Source: Chthoniobacter flavus (GTDB taxonomy: Bacteria > Verrucomicrobiota > Verrucomicrobiia > Chthoniobacterales > Chthoniobacteraceae). From it: DNA of 64,000 nt. The position numbers and the translations under genes were made by a program. Positions 8,478 to 18,513 of this stretch are shown here, in pieces (the first letter of the stretch is position 1; every line of letters begins with the position of its first letter). The stretch is from contig CAMAUX010000019.1 in assembly GCA_945861435.1 (NCBI GenBank), positions 1 to 64,000 of the forward strand, given 5' to 3'. The notes under the pieces are model-generated. The model saw only the letters and a program-made list of their open reading frames with translations, did no database searches and was not told where the DNA came from.

Positions 8478-8520
8478 AAAACGCAGGCGGCCGCGTCGGT
8501 TGCCCGGCGCGGCCGCTGCG
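8478..8520 (-). terminator. Likely Rho-independent terminator of the large secreted protein gene
   Basis: A perfect 9-base-pair inverted repeat (GCGGCCGCG at 8487-8495 and CGCGGCCGC at 8508-8516) with a 12-base loop is extended by CGCA/TGCG around a single bulge. Read on the minus strand it is followed by TTTT. It lies about 20 bases after the stop of the 8540-12175 gene and before the pse operon, as expected for a terminator separating them. The T run is short. Confidence 0.5.
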
Positions 8521-8539
8521 AGGAGTGGCGGGACTGGAG

Positions 8540-11500
8540 TTAGAGTCCGCTGATGATGAGGTAGTCGAGGCGCGTGGCCGTCTCGGCGCCGGCTCCCTGG
8601 TCAATGGTGAGCCTGCCGTCGGTGACCGTGATCACCTTGGTCATGGAGACGAACTGGGCTGTGGCGAGGCTCTGAGCATTCCAGTAATTCACCCCTTCCA
8701 CATTCACGGTGTAGGCGGATGGGAATCCTCCATCGCCAATGCCGACGGTGACGTTGTAGGTGCCGTTCGGTAACGCGATCTCCCAGACACCACCTGCGTG
8801 GATCTGGACGAGACTTGCGAGCCGCGGGTCGGTGCTGCCGCCGCGGTCACGAGCCTCGTCGGTGTGGTTGACGTTCCACCCGTAGGTGAGGCCGCCGGTC
8901 CGCAGGCCGTAGACATCTCCCCCATCGGCAACGTAACCCGCCGGGGTGACCGTGACCGGCCCCTGGAAGTTGACGCTGGCGTTGAAGGCTGCCGTGCTGG
9001 TGGCGGTGACGGCCGTGGATGCGACGCTCTCCGCAATCGCTGTCACGTTGTAGGAGTAGCGAGTCCCCGCGACTGCTGAGTCATCGACGCAACTATTAGT
9101 CGCCACACCGGCGGCAATGAGGGTGTACGGCCCTGCGGTGTTTGTCGCACGGCGCACATTATAACCCGTCGCGCCGGAGACTGCGTTCCACCGAAGGCTG
9201 ATCCGACCAGCAACCGGCGTGGCTTGGAGCCCCGTGGGTGCGGGAGGAGCGGCTAGGGGGACCCGCGGTGTTGCACCAGTCTGGACGGAGTTCACGCCCT
9301 CACCCGCGGTGTTGCGCGCGCTGACGACGTAGTAATACGTGATGCCGTTGACCACGGCAGCATCGGCATAAGTCAGGGCGGTGACAGCGCTGCTGACAAG
9401 GGTGTACGGGCCGCCGCTGGTGGTGGCACGTTTCACACCGTAGCTTGTGGCTCCGGAGCTGGCAGGCCAGCTGAGCGTGACGCGCGTGTCGCCGGCAGTG
9501 GCGTTGAGCGCGGCAGGGGCGTCGGGCTTGGCCACGGTGACTGGCGCCACGGGGACGGCTGACACCTGCGTAGAGTCCACCCCGACAAGGGACCCATTCC
9601 ATGCCGCTACGACATAGTAATAGGTGGTGCCGTTGGTCACTGGGGTGTCGGTATAATTCACCGTGGTGTTGCTGGTGGTGAGCACGCTGTACGGGCCGCC
9701 ATTGGTGGTGGACCGCTTCACACTGTAAGCGGTGGCACCCACGGGGGCTGTCCATGCGAGGGTGACCCGCGCATCCCCGGCTGTTGCAGCAAGGCCCGAC
9801 GGCGCGCCTGGCGCGGTGGGGACGGCGGCCGGATTGGCGCCGACTTGCACGGAGTTCACGCTCTCCCCAGCCGCATTGGATGCGGTAACGACGTAATAGT
9901 AAGTGGTGCCGTTGGTGAGGCCGCTATCCACCGCGCTAGTTGCCGTGCCGCTCTGGACTGTCGCGTAGGGACCTCCGCTTGTGGTGGAGCGCTTCACGCT
10001 ATAGCTCGTGGCACCTGTGCTGGCGGACCATGCGAGGCTGACTTTTGCATCGCCAGCAGTGGCGGTGACGCCCGAGGGCGCTGCGGGAACAAGCAGGACT
10101 GGAGCGAGCGTGCTGCCTGTCGCGGTGGCATAGGCCGAGCTGCCGGAGTTATTGTAAGCGGAGACCCGGTAGTAATAGGCAGTGGATGCGGCGAGGCTGG
10201 CGTCGCGGAAGCTCACAGTTCCGGCGGGCAAACTCGCGACGAGCGTCGCTCCGGTGAATGCGCTGCTAGTGCTGCGCTCCACCCGGAAGCCCACCTCGTC
10301 GGTGCTGTTATCCCTCCATGCAAGATTCAGCGTGCTGCTCGTGGCTGCACTGATGGTGAGACTGTCCGGAGCGGCCGGCACAGTGCCGGCGGTGGTGGCA
10401 CTGAGGAGCACGTAATTAATGCGCGTGGATTCCTCGGGTGCAGCGCCCTGATTGATCGTGAGTCTGCCATCGCTGACCATCACCGTCTTGGTAAGGCTCG
10501 CAAACTGCGCCGCGGCGAGGCTCTGGTTGGTCCAGTAATTCACGCCCTCCACGTTGAGGGTGTAGCTGGAGGCAAAGCCGCCGTCGCCCACGGATACAGT
10601 CACATTATAAGCACCATTCGGGACCGCGATCTCCCAAGTGCCGCCGCTGTGAATCTGGATGAGGCTCGCGAGGCGCGGATCGGTGCTGCCGCCGCGGTCG
10701 CGGGTCTCGTCTGTGTGGTTGACGTTCCAGCCGTAACTCAGCCCGTTGCCACGATCGGCAAAAAGGTTGCCGGAGTCGGCGAGATATCCAGACGGAACTG
10801 CAGTCGCGGGTGCCTGGAAGTTAATGCTGGCAGAGACCGTGGTTGCCACAGTGAGGGCGACCGGGGCCGAGGTGGCGGAGAGGCCGCTGTTATCGGTGGC
10901 CTTGGCGGTGAGGACGTAATCCCCTGCAGCCGGGCTGTTCCACGCGAGGCTGTAAGGGGCGGTGGTGTCTTCCCCGAGCTTGGTGGCGCCCGCGAAGAAT
11001 TCCACTTTCGCAATGGTCCCGTCGGCATCCGCCGCCGAGGCCGTCAGAGAGACGGAAGCGGGCATTACGAGGCGGGAGTTGTTCGCCGGACTGGTGAATG
11101 ACACGGAGGGGGCCACCGGACCGGTCGGGACGACGGTGGACTTGGCATATTCGACAGCCGAGACCCAGTCCTGGGTGATGCCGCCGGGCGTGTTCCAGTC
11201 GAGCCCTTCGAAGTAGAGCCAGACATACTTGTCGCAGCGGGTCAGCGCATTCGCGAGCGTGGTGCGCATGATATCCGGACTCATCGGCTCGTAGCCAAGA
11301 TTGTAGACGCCGAAGGAGACGCTCACTTTCTGCCCCCATACGGGATCGCGCAGAGCGCTTGGAATGAAGGGGCAGTTGGTGGTGTTGGTCCCAAACGTGG
11401 TCTTGCGGTAGAGGTAGGAGTCTTGGAAATCGCCCGTGCCGCGGAGATTGTAGACCTCGCCGCCATCGATGAAGAGGGAGGCATTCGCGGTGATCGCGTC

Positions 11501-12175
11501 GGTGACGCCGATCATGCCGACCTCGAAGGGCCCCATGAGCTCGAGCTGTCCTGAATTACCGCCGGCAGCCTTGGGTGGTGCACCGGGGAAACTGCTGGCG
11601 GGGCCGAAGTAAGCAAGCACCTGAATCGCGGGAAACTCGGCCTTCATGGCCTGCATCACCTGCGCCCCCACGGCGGCCGCTTGGTTGCTGTATTCCGTCA
11701 GGGTCTTGGTCTTGTAGCTGCAGGTGTCCGGGTAATTCCAGAGAAAGCCTTTGTATTCTTCCGTGTCGAGGACGATGCCGACGAAACCCTTTTCCTTAAG
11801 CACCCGTGCGAGGAGTCGGAAGTTCTGGATGGTGGTGGCCCAGCTGTCGAAGAAGTCCGCCGGACGGTCCACGGGGACGATCGCAAAGTTGTTCTTCATC
11901 CGGGTGAACACGAGGCCGTCCATGGGCGCGAAGTCGGCGGCGATCTGCGTGTAGGTGAGTGCCTGCCCGTTCATGAGGTTCCATCCCGACGGAGTCCGGA
12001 CGACCATGCCATCGAGTGCCTTGAGCGATTCGATGTGGGCGTAGTTGTTTCTGATGTGTTGCGGGGTGGAGTTGTCGTTCGGCTGCTGGGCGTTGATCAG
12101 CAGGGGTGCTGCGCCCGCCTGAAAACAGGCGAGGAAAAGCCCCACGACGAACGTGGCGAGGAGTTTGATGGGCAT
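8540..12175 (-). CDS. Secreted multidomain protein: glycosidase-like N-terminus, Ig-like, FN3 and malectin-like domains
   Basis: This exported protein has about 1211 residues. The ATG at 12173-12175 gives a clean signal peptide (MPIKLLATFVVGLFLACF then AGAA); a GTG 33 bases upstream is possible. Order: a region of about 320 residues resembling a TIM-barrel glycosidase (VGIVLDTEEYKGFLW may hold acidic catalytic residues), an Ig-like domain near 355-445, a malectin-like domain near 445-595, five fibronectin type III repeats, and a second malectin-like domain at the C-terminus. The two malectin-like domains share SYGWNVNHTDE/TYGWNVNHTDE and DRGGSTDPRLASL. No anchor is visible. It probably binds or degrades polysaccharide outside the cell; the catalytic assignment is an inference. 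Confidence 0.75.
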   Translation of the reverse strand: MPIKLLATFVVGLFLACFQAGAAPLLINAQQPNDNSTPQHIRNNYAHIESLKALDGMVVRTPSGWNLMNGQALTYTQIAADFAPMDGLVFTRMKNNFAIVPVDRPADFFDSWATTIQNFRLLARVLKEKGFVGIVLDTEEYKGFLWNYPDTCSYKTKTLTEYSNQAAAVGAQVMQAMKAEFPAIQVLAYFGPASSFPGAPPKAAGGNSGQLELMGPFEVGMIGVTDAITANASLFIDGGEVYNLRGTGDFQDSYLYRKTTFGTNTTNCPFIPSALRDPVWGQKVSVSFGVYNLGYEPMSPDIMRTTLANALTRCDKYVWLYFEGLDWNTPGGITQDWVSAVEYAKSTVVPTGPVAPSVSFTSPANNSRLVMPASVSLTASAADADGTIAKVEFFAGATKLGEDTTAPYSLAWNSPAAGDYVLTAKATDNSGLSATSAPVALTVATTVSASINFQAPATAVPSGYLADSGNLFADRGNGLSYGWNVNHTDETRDRGGSTDPRLASLIQIHSGGTWEIAVPNGAYNVTVSVGDGGFASSYTLNVEGVNYWTNQSLAAAQFASLTKTVMVSDGRLTINQGAAPEESTRINYVLLSATTAGTVPAAPDSLTISAATSSTLNLAWRDNSTDEVGFRVERSTSSAFTGATLVASLPAGTVSFRDASLAASTAYYYRVSAYNNSGSSAYATATGSTLAPVLLVPAAPSGVTATAGDAKVSLAWSASTGATSYSVKRSTTSGGPYATVQSGTATSAVDSGLTNGTTYYYVVTASNAAGESVNSVQVGANPAAVPTAPGAPSGLAATAGDARVTLAWTAPVGATAYSVKRSTTNGGPYSVLTTSNTTVNYTDTPVTNGTTYYYVVAAWNGSLVGVDSTQVSAVPVAPVTVAKPDAPAALNATAGDTRVTLSWPASSGATSYGVKRATTSGGPYTLVSSAVTALTYADAAVVNGITYYYVVSARNTAGEGVNSVQTGATPRVPLAAPPAPTGLQATPVAGRISLRWNAVSGATGYNVRRATNTAGPYTLIAAGVATNSCVDDSAVAGTRYSYNVTAIAESVASTAVTATSTAAFNASVNFQGPVTVTPAGYVADGGDVYGLRTGGLTYGWNVNHTDEARDRGGSTDPRLASLVQIHAGGVWEIALPNGTYNVTVGIGDGGFPSAYTVNVEGVNYWNAQSLATAQFVSMTKVITVTDGRLTIDQGAGAETATRLDYLIISGL

Positions 12176-12354
12176 AGGGCCGGGACCTGACTGCCCCTTC
12201 CGCCGCACCGCAAATGGGATTTTGAGTTTTTCGTATGCATTCGCCTTCGCTGCACAGCCGAAGCGCCTCCGGATAAGCCCCCCAAGTGGTGCGACCGCGA
12301 GCCGGCAAGCACCTGATTGACCTCCCCACGACCCTCCCCTAGCGTTTCCGCCTC

Positions 12355-13881
12355 ATGAAAATCCAGCGCGCCCTGATCTCCGTATCCGACAAAACCGGCC
12401 TTGCCGATTTTGCCCGGGAACTCGTCCGGATGGGGGTGGAAATCGTCTCGACCGGCGGCACCGCCACCCTGCTCCAAAAGGAAGGAATCCCTGTGCGGGA
12501 GATCTCCGATTTCACCGGGTTCCCCGAGATGCTGGATGGGCGGGTGAAGACTCTGCATCCGAAGGTGCACGGCGGGTTGCTGTATGTGCGCGACAATCCG
12601 GAGCATGTGGCGCAGGCGCAGGCGCACGGGATCGCGCCGATCGACCTGGTGGTGGTGAACCTTTATCCCTTTGAGAGGACCATCGCGAAGCCCGAGACCA
12701 CGCTGGAGGAGGCGATCGAGCAGATCGACATTGGCGGCCCGTCCATGCTGCGCAGCGCGGCGAAGAATTACCGTTCGGTGACGGTGGTGGTGGATCCCGC
12801 GGACTACGCGGACGTGTTGGAGAACATGCAGACCAACGAGGGGGCGACGACGCTGAAGCTCCGGGAGCGGCTGGGGATCAAGGTGTTCGTGACGACTTCG
12901 CGGTACGATGGGGCCATCGCTAATTATCTGAACAAGGAGCAGGAAACGACCTGTTCGCTGAACCTCTCCCTGCCTGTCGTGGCGCGCCTGCGTTACGGTG
13001 AAAACCCGCACCAGACGGCGGCGTTGTACGGTCACTTTGACGACCAGTTCCAGAAGCTGCAGGGCAAGGAGCTCTCCTACAACAACATCCTCGACATCAC
13101 CGCAGCCTCGGAGCTGATCGAGGACTTCTCGGATCCGACAGTGGCGATTCTCAAGCACACCAACCCGTGCGGAGTCGCCAGCGACGCGGACCTCCGCGAA
13201 GCGTGGGACAAGGCTTTCGCCACGGACAAGCAGGCGCCCTTTGGCGGGATCATCATCTGCAACCGCCCGATCACGGAAGCGCTGGCGAAGGCGATTTCCG
13301 AGATTTTCAGCGAGGTGATCATCGCGCCGGATTTCGAGCCTGAGGCGCGCGCTGTGCTCCAGAAGAAGAAGAACCTGCGCCTCATGCGCAGACTCGCAGT
13401 GCCGCGCGCGCAGGATGGCTCGCTGATCCGCTCCGTGGCGGGCGGGGTGCTGGTCCAGAGCGTGGACCTCGAACCGGAGATCGATTGGGAGACGCGCGTG
13501 GTTACCGAGCGACGGCCGACGGCGGCGGAGCTGCAGGCGATGCTTTTCGCATGGCGCGTGGTCAAGCATGTGAAGAGCAACGCCATCGTCTACACGGGCA
13601 AGGACCGCACGCTCGGCGTGGGCGCGGGCCAGATGTCGCGGGTGGATGCTTCCCGGATCGCGATCTGGAAGGCAGCCGACGCGGGCCTTTCGCTCAAGGG
13701 CAGCGCAGTGGGCAGCGATGCCTTCTTCCCGTTTCCGGACGGGCTGCTGGCGGCGGCGGATGCGGGGGCGACGTGTGCGATCCAGCCAGGCGGCTCGGTG
13801 AAGGACGCGGAGGTCATCGCCGCAGCGAACGAGCGGAACATGGCGATGATCTGCACGGGCGTGCGCCACTTCAAACATTAG
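12355..13881 (+). CDS. purH: Bifunctional AICAR transformylase / IMP cyclohydrolase
   Basis: This 508-residue protein catalyses the last two steps of IMP synthesis in the cytoplasm. The N-terminal MGS-like cyclohydrolase domain starts [18 protein letters not shown] and includes STGGTATLL and [16 protein letters not shown]. The C-terminal transformylase domain carries [24 protein letters not shown] and [10 protein letters not shown]. The length is normal. It reads away from the large secreted-protein gene across about 180 bases and is followed 27 bases later by pdxJ. Confidence 0.97.
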   Translation: MKIQRALISVSDKTGLADFARELVRMGVEIVSTGGTATLLQKEGIPVREISDFTGFPEMLDGRVKTLHPKVHGGLLYVRDNPEHVAQAQAHGIAPIDLVVVNLYPFERTIAKPETTLEEAIEQIDIGGPSMLRSAAKNYRSVTVVVDPADYADVLENMQTNEGATTLKLRERLGIKVFVTTSRYDGAIANYLNKEQETTCSLNLSLPVVARLRYGENPHQTAALYGHFDDQFQKLQGKELSYNNILDITAASELIEDFSDPTVAILKHTNPCGVASDADLREAWDKAFATDKQAPFGGIIICNRPITEALAKAISEIFSEVIIAPDFEPEARAVLQKKKNLRLMRRLAVPRAQDGSLIRSVAGGVLVQSVDLEPEIDWETRVVTERRPTAAELQAMLFAWRVVKHVKSNAIVYTGKDRTLGVGAGQMSRVDASRIAIWKAADAGLSLKGSAVGSDAFFPFPDGLLAAADAGATCAIQPGGSVKDAEVIAAANERNMAMICTGVRHFKH

Positions 13882-13908
13882 GAACACGAGGCTTCAGAAT
13901 TCAGGGCC

Positions 13909-14655
13909 ATGAGCATGAAGCTTGGAGTCAACATCGACCACGTCGCCACGCTGCGGCAGGCCCGGTACGCCGGGTCGCTGGGCTCACACAACTGCGAGCC
14001 CGATCTGTGCACGGCGGCGGAGGTGTGCGAACAGGCCGGCGCGCACGGGATCACCATCCACCTGCGTGCGGACAGGCGGCACATTCAGGACGCCGACCTC
14101 GCCGCGCTGCGGCCGCGGATCACGACGAAGCTGAACTTGGAGATGGGCAACACGCCGGAGATCCTCGCGATCGCCCTTGCGACGCGGCCTGCGGAGGTGT
14201 GCATCGTCCCGGAGAACCGTGCGGAGATCACCACCGAAGGGGGGCTCGACGCGGCCGGCCAGAGCGAAGCGCTTGCGCCAACCATCGCTCGCCTGCAGGA
14301 GGCTGGGATCCGTGTGAGCCTCTTTATCGAACCCGCTACGGTGCAGGTCGAGGCCGCGCGAAAACTCGGGGCCGATATGGTGGAATTGCACACAGGCGCT
14401 TTTGCGAACGCCTGCGGGGATGAGCAACGCGCTGAGTTGGAACGGCTAATTGCGGCAGCGACACTGGCTCACGGGCTCGGTCTGCAGGTGAATGCCGGGC
14501 ATGGGATCAATTACGAGAACATCGCGCTGCTGCACGCAGTGCCGCATCTTGCGGAGTTGAACATCGGACACTCGATCGTCGCGCGCTCCGTGTTCGTTGG
14601 GATGGCGGCCGCGGTGGCGGAGATGCTGGAGGCGATGCGCCGGGATCCGAGATGA
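13909..14655 (+). CDS. pdxJ: Pyridoxine 5'-phosphate synthase
   Basis: This 248-residue TIM-barrel enzyme condenses 1-deoxyxylulose 5-phosphate with 3-amino-2-oxopropyl phosphate to form pyridoxine 5'-phosphate in the DXP-dependent vitamin B6 pathway. LGVNIDHVATLRQAR at the N-terminus, ITIHLRADRRHI and VNAGHGINYEN are family hallmarks. It overlaps acpS by four bases, an arrangement also common in proteobacteria. Length is normal. Confidence 0.97.
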   Translation: MSMKLGVNIDHVATLRQARYAGSLGSHNCEPDLCTAAEVCEQAGAHGITIHLRADRRHIQDADLAALRPRITTKLNLEMGNTPEILAIALATRPAEVCIVPENRAEITTEGGLDAAGQSEALAPTIARLQEAGIRVSLFIEPATVQVEAARKLGADMVELHTGAFANACGDEQRAELERLIAAATLAHGLGLQVNAGHGINYENIALLHAVPHLAELNIGHSIVARSVFVGMAAAVAEMLEAMRRDPR

Positions 14656-15038
14656 AGATCCTCGGCCTCGGGACCGACATCGTGGAGTGCGCGCGGATCG
14701 AGGCCGCCATCGCGCGCCAGGGCGAGGCATTTGTGAGGCGGGTATTCACGGACGCCGAAGCGCTTTACTGCGCACGAATGAAGAATCCGATGCCGCACTA
14801 CGCGGCACGGTTTGCGGCGAAGGAGGCGGTCTCGAAGGCCTTTGGCACCGGAATTGGGGCCGTGCGGTTGCTGGAGGTGGAGGTGGTGCGGGAGGAAAGC
14901 GGGCGGCCGTTGGTGGCGCTCCATGGGGACACCGCGGCCCTCGCCAAGACCATGGGGATTACCGAGGTGCAGCTCAGCCTCAGCCACACGGAGCAGTATG
15001 CGGTGGCCACAGCCATCGCCGTGGGCCGCGCAGATTAG
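14652..15038 (+). CDS. acpS: Holo-[acyl-carrier-protein] synthase
   Basis: This 128-residue phosphopantetheinyl transferase activates acyl carrier protein. The motif GLGTDIVECARIE at residues 5-17 and RFAAKEAVSKAFGTGIG near residue 54 carry the magnesium and CoA-binding residues. The start overlaps the pdxJ stop as ATGA, implying translational coupling. Confidence 0.95.
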   Translation: MKILGLGTDIVECARIEAAIARQGEAFVRRVFTDAEALYCARMKNPMPHYAARFAAKEAVSKAFGTGIGAVRLLEVEVVREESGRPLVALHGDTAALAKTMGITEVQLSLSHTEQYAVATAIAVGRAD

Positions 15039-15225
15039 AGGGCGAAACCGCGGTTCGCGCGCCCCCACGCACGGCTGGGGGCCCCTCTGGTCGGAAGCCC
15101 CGGAGCAGCGCTGTCCACGCGGCAGGCACGGGCTTTTAGCGGGTCCATGCCAGGGGTTCCGCTCCATGCGCGCCGCGGTTCCCACGCTTGTTTACCCAGC
15201 GCCGCTAGGCTTGTCTGAGTCTCAC

Positions 15226-16326
15226 ATGAAGCGCGGAACATTTCTCTGGCTCCTGCTCGCCCCAAGTTTGTGGGCGGCGACGCCGGAGAACTGCTCGGCT
15301 TTGCTGGAGGGCGTGCGCGAAGGTCACGGAATCCCCGCACTCGCAGCCGCGGTGGTGGACGAGGACGTGACCGTGGCAATCGGCGCGGCAGGTCAGCGCA
15401 ACGCGCTCACTCCGGTGCTGGTGACCATCGATGACCACTGGCAGATCGCTTCCTGCACCAAGTCCATGACCGCGTCTGTGGCCGCGATGCTCGTGGAGGA
15501 GAAGCTGCTGCGCTGGAATTCCACCGTGGGCGAGGTGATCGGCTCCCTCGATGGCCGGCTGGACAGCGACTGGAGCCCGGTCACATTGGAGCAGCTTTTT
15601 CACCATCTCGGCGGGGCCCCGGAACGTCCGCCGTCCGCACTTTGGAAGGCGGCTCTCGCGCAGCATGGCACGGCAGTGGACCAGCGCTGGTCCTTCGTCC
15701 GGGGGCTGCTTTCGCGCAATCCCGCGGTCCCGCCAGGCAGTCGGTGGATCTACTCCGACTCGGGCTACGCGATCGCCGGCGCCATGATGGAGCGGGCCGC
15801 CGGGCGCAGTTGGGAGGAGCTGATGCGCAACAAGCTCTTCAAGCCGCTCGGCATGAGCCATGCAGGCTTTGGCCCATCGTCCTCGCCCAACCAACTCGAC
15901 CAGCCGTGGGGCCACCACCACTCCCAGGCAGGCTACCGTCCGGTCCCGCCCGGACCGGATGCCGACAATCCCCCGGCTATCGCGCCCGCGGCCGCGGTCC
16001 ACTGCAGCATGAGCGATCTCGCCCGCTATGCGGCATGGCATCTGGCCGGCGAACACGGAAAATGCCGGCTCCTGACAGAAGCCTCCTTTCACAAGCTGCA
16101 CACTTCTGCGCCCGGCGAGGACTACGCGATGGGCTGGGCCGTCACGAAGCGGAAATGGGCCGGGGGCACGGCGCTCATGCACAGCGGCGACAATGACACA
16201 TTCTACGCGGAGCTCTGGCTGGGTGTGGGGGAGAACACGGCCTTCATGGCCGCCGCCAATGCCTCGAACCCCGAGGCGCACGCGGCCTGCCACGAAGCGA
16301 TCCGGAAACTCATCAACGCCTACTGA
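15226..16326 (+). CDS. Secreted serine hydrolase, beta-lactamase/PBP-like family
   Basis: This 366-residue protein starts at the ATG at 15226, chosen because it gives a short signal peptide (MKRGTFLWLLLAPSLWA); the reading frame is open further upstream. The family has a nucleophile in SxxK, here S76-C-T-K79, a YSDSGY motif corresponding to YxN, and HSGDND near the C-terminus corresponding to the HxG/KTG motif. Members include D-alanyl-D-alanine carboxypeptidases, esterases and class C beta-lactamases. The precise substrate cannot be read from the sequence. It follows acpS after a gap of about 190 bases and is probably transcribed alone. Confidence 0.85.
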   Translation: MKRGTFLWLLLAPSLWAATPENCSALLEGVREGHGIPALAAAVVDEDVTVAIGAAGQRNALTPVLVTIDDHWQIASCTKSMTASVAAMLVEEKLLRWNSTVGEVIGSLDGRLDSDWSPVTLEQLFHHLGGAPERPPSALWKAALAQHGTAVDQRWSFVRGLLSRNPAVPPGSRWIYSDSGYAIAGAMMERAAGRSWEELMRNKLFKPLGMSHAGFGPSSSPNQLDQPWGHHHSQAGYRPVPPGPDADNPPAIAPAAAVHCSMSDLARYAAWHLAGEHGKCRLLTEASFHKLHTSAPGEDYAMGWAVTKRKWAGGTALMHSGDNDTFYAELWLGVGENTAFMAAANASNPEAHAACHEAIRKLINAY

Positions 16327-16354
16327 CGAGGCGCCGCAGCCAGCGCCATGCGGC

Positions 16355-17023
16355 TCAGACCGTCGTCCGCAAAGGTTCGAAGCCGAGGTCGAAGAGGTTT
16401 GCGGCGTTCTCCACCATGCTGGGAATGGTTCCGAGGAAAGTCTCCCAGTGCTGGCTGTTCTCGTACTTCGTGTCGCACTGGAGCACCATGCAACACGGCG
16501 GTGCACCGGTGCTGTCCAGCGTCACCTTGATCTCCTCCGCCCAGTCGTTGACGCGCACGTAGCCGAGTCCGGCCGCACGGGCGATCAACGGGCTGTAGGA
16601 AAACCGCTGCATGTACGCGTCCCGCTCGTCATCCGATGGGAACCGCCCCAGCACCCCCACTTGCAGGGCTGTGATGCTCTTCGGATCCATCCGCAGGATG
16701 AGGTAGAGCTTGTGGATGAGCTGCAGGATCAGGGTGCGGTCCGTCACCGTCCGGGCGTTGCGGACACCGAATTTCACGCGGTCGGCGGTCCGGACCAGCC
16801 AACCGTTTTCACCGAAGAACTGCGCGTTGAGCTCGTAGTTGTAGAGGTCGTCGGTCCGCCGCAAGCGGATCTGATCCGGGCGGAGGCTGAGACCGTCCGT
16901 CGCATCACACACCTTGGATCCGAACTCCTCGATGGCGGCCTGGGTGAACCCGAGCGGCTTCGGAAAGAGAATCTCCACTGCGACCCCGAGATTTTCGATC
17001 GGGACGATTTCCATGTTTTCCAT
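16355..17023 (-). CDS. Hypothetical protein
   Basis: This protein of about 222 residues is not recognised. The ATG at 17021-17023 is chosen; another ATG lies nine bases downstream, and the frame is open upstream into lpdA. It is soluble-looking, with no signal peptide or membrane segment, and mixes alpha/beta-like stretches with SLRPDQIRLRRTDDLYNYEL and a PPCCMVLQCD segment near residue 175. It follows lpdA by 25 bases on the same strand, so the two may be co-transcribed. It converges with the serine hydrolase gene on the other strand. Confidence 0.65.
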   Translation of the reverse strand: MENMEIVPIENLGVAVEILFPKPLGFTQAAIEEFGSKVCDATDGLSLRPDQIRLRRTDDLYNYELNAQFFGENGWLVRTADRVKFGVRNARTVTDRTLILQLIHKLYLILRMDPKSITALQVGVLGRFPSDDERDAYMQRFSYSPLIARAAGLGYVRVNDWAEEIKVTLDSTGAPPCCMVLQCDTKYENSQHWETFLGTIPSMVENAANLFDLGFEPLRTTV

Positions 17024-17048
17024 CGGCAGGGGTGGTTGGGGGTACTGA

Positions 17049-18434
17049 TTAAATGTGGATGGCCACGCCGTACGCCTGAGCCACCGCCTCATGGACAGCT
17101 TCGCTCAGCGTGGGATGCGCGTGGATGGTGGCTTCGATCTCCTCGTGGGTGGCTTCCAAGGTGATCGCGAGTCCCAGCTCGGCGATCATCTCCGTGGCTT
17201 CCGGCCCGATGATGTGGGCGCCGAGAACCTCGCCGTGCGGCTCGCCGAGGATCAGTTTTACAAAACCTTCCACCTCGCCGACCGCACGCGCCTTGCCGCT
17301 GGCCATGAAGGGGAACTTGCCCACCTTGAACTTGAGCCCCTTCTCCTTGGCGGCGCGTTCGGTGAGGCCAACGCTGGCCACCTGCGGATGGCAGTAGGTG
17401 CAGCCCGGGAAGATGGAAACCTTCTTGGGCTTGTGCGCTGTGAACATCCCTTCGACGGCCTGAACGGCCTCGTAGCTGGCAACATGAGCGAGCCACGGCG
17501 GCCCGATGATGTCGCCCGCCGCATGAATTCCGGGCACGTTGGTCTCGTAACGGTCGTTCGTCTTGAGATAGCCGCGGTCCGTGAGATCGAGCTTCAGCGT
17601 GCCTCCGGGAAGGAGCGGCTGGACGCCGATTGCCACCAGGCAGACCTCCGCCTCGATCACCTGCTCGACACCCTTGGCATCCGCCACGGTGATCTTCACA
17701 CCACCGGGCACCACCTCAGTCTTGGTGGTCTTGGTGGAAGTCAGCAAACGGATGCCCTGCTTGATGAACGCCTTCTCCAGCGTCTGCGAGACCTCGGTGT
17801 CCTCGACAGGCAGGATGTTCGGCATCATTTCCACCACGGTCACCTTTGTGCCGAAGGCATTGTAGAAGTAGGCGAACTCGATGCCGATCGCCCCGGCGCC
17901 GATGACCACAAGGCTCTTGGGCTGCTTCTCGAGCACCATTGCTTCGCGGCTGCTGATCACCGAGGTGCCGTTGAATGGGAAGCCCGGCATCGGCCGCGAG
18001 ACGACCCCGGTGGCGAGGAGCATCTTGGGCGCCGTGTGGATCTCCTCCTTGCCGTCCGCACCCTTCACCTTCACCGTGCCTGCGCGGTCGAGGGTGGCCT
18101 CGCCCCGGATGTAATCGACCTTGTTCTTCTTGAAGAGAAACTCGATGCCCGCGGCGTTCTTGTCGGACACATCACGCGAACGGCTGATGATCTTGCTCCA
18201 GTCGTAGCTGAGATTGTCGAACTGGAAACCGAACTCGGCCGCGCGGTGGGCCATCAGGTGATAAAGCTCCGCGTTGCGCAGCAGGCTCTTGGTCGGAATG
18301 CATCCCCAGTTCAGGCACGTGCCCCCGGCGCGTTCCTTCTCCACGCAAGCCACCTTCTTGCCAAGCTGCGCCGCCTTGATCGCGCCCACGTAACCCGCCG
18401 GACCGCCGCCAACAACAATAAGGTCGTAGTTCAT
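17049..18434 (-). CDS. lpdA: Dihydrolipoyl dehydrogenase
   Basis: This 461-residue flavoprotein reoxidises dihydrolipoyl groups with NAD+ as E3 of 2-oxoacid dehydrogenase complexes. FAD-binding VVGGGPAGYVGAIKAAQLG is at the N-terminus, the redox-active disulfide is GGTCLNWGCIPTKS near residue 40, the NAD site is VIGAGAIGIEFAYF, and the C-terminal HAHPTLSEAVHEA holds the catalytic His-Glu pair. The ATG at 18432-18434 is preferred over far upstream in-frame starts because it follows a GGGGGC ribosome binding site and matches family length. The E1/E2 genes are about 32 kb away (50086-53592); it could also serve the GcvH-like carrier at 58177. Confidence 0.96.
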   Translation of the reverse strand: MNYDLIVVGGGPAGYVGAIKAAQLGKKVACVEKERAGGTCLNWGCIPTKSLLRNAELYHLMAHRAAEFGFQFDNLSYDWSKIISRSRDVSDKNAAGIEFLFKKNKVDYIRGEATLDRAGTVKVKGADGKEEIHTAPKMLLATGVVSRPMPGFPFNGTSVISSREAMVLEKQPKSLVVIGAGAIGIEFAYFYNAFGTKVTVVEMMPNILPVEDTEVSQTLEKAFIKQGIRLLTSTKTTKTEVVPGGVKITVADAKGVEQVIEAEVCLVAIGVQPLLPGGTLKLDLTDRGYLKTNDRYETNVPGIHAAGDIIGPPWLAHVASYEAVQAVEGMFTAHKPKKVSIFPGCTYCHPQVASVGLTERAAKEKGLKFKVGKFPFMASGKARAVGEVEGFVKLILGEPHGEVLGAHIIGPEATEMIAELGLAITLEATHEEIEATIHAHPTLSEAVHEAVAQAYGVAIHI

Positions 18435-18513
18435 AAAAGCCCCCAAGGATGCTGGGGCCCCCGCCGTAGCGTCAAACAAAACGGGCGGCGTTTTTTCCCC
18501 GGCGAAATCCTGT

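Noticed and set aside
12097-13887. Long minus-strand frame opposite purH
   Set aside because: It overlaps purH and the start of the large secreted-protein gene; it is Arg/His-rich and lacks domains.
14812-15225. N-terminal extension of the serine hydrolase
   Set aside because: It overlaps acpS and is arginine-rich; the ATG at 15226 gives a proper signal peptide.
18441-18457. Short hairpin overlapping the lpdA ribosome binding site
   Set aside because: The stem is only five base pairs, too weak to call a regulatory element.
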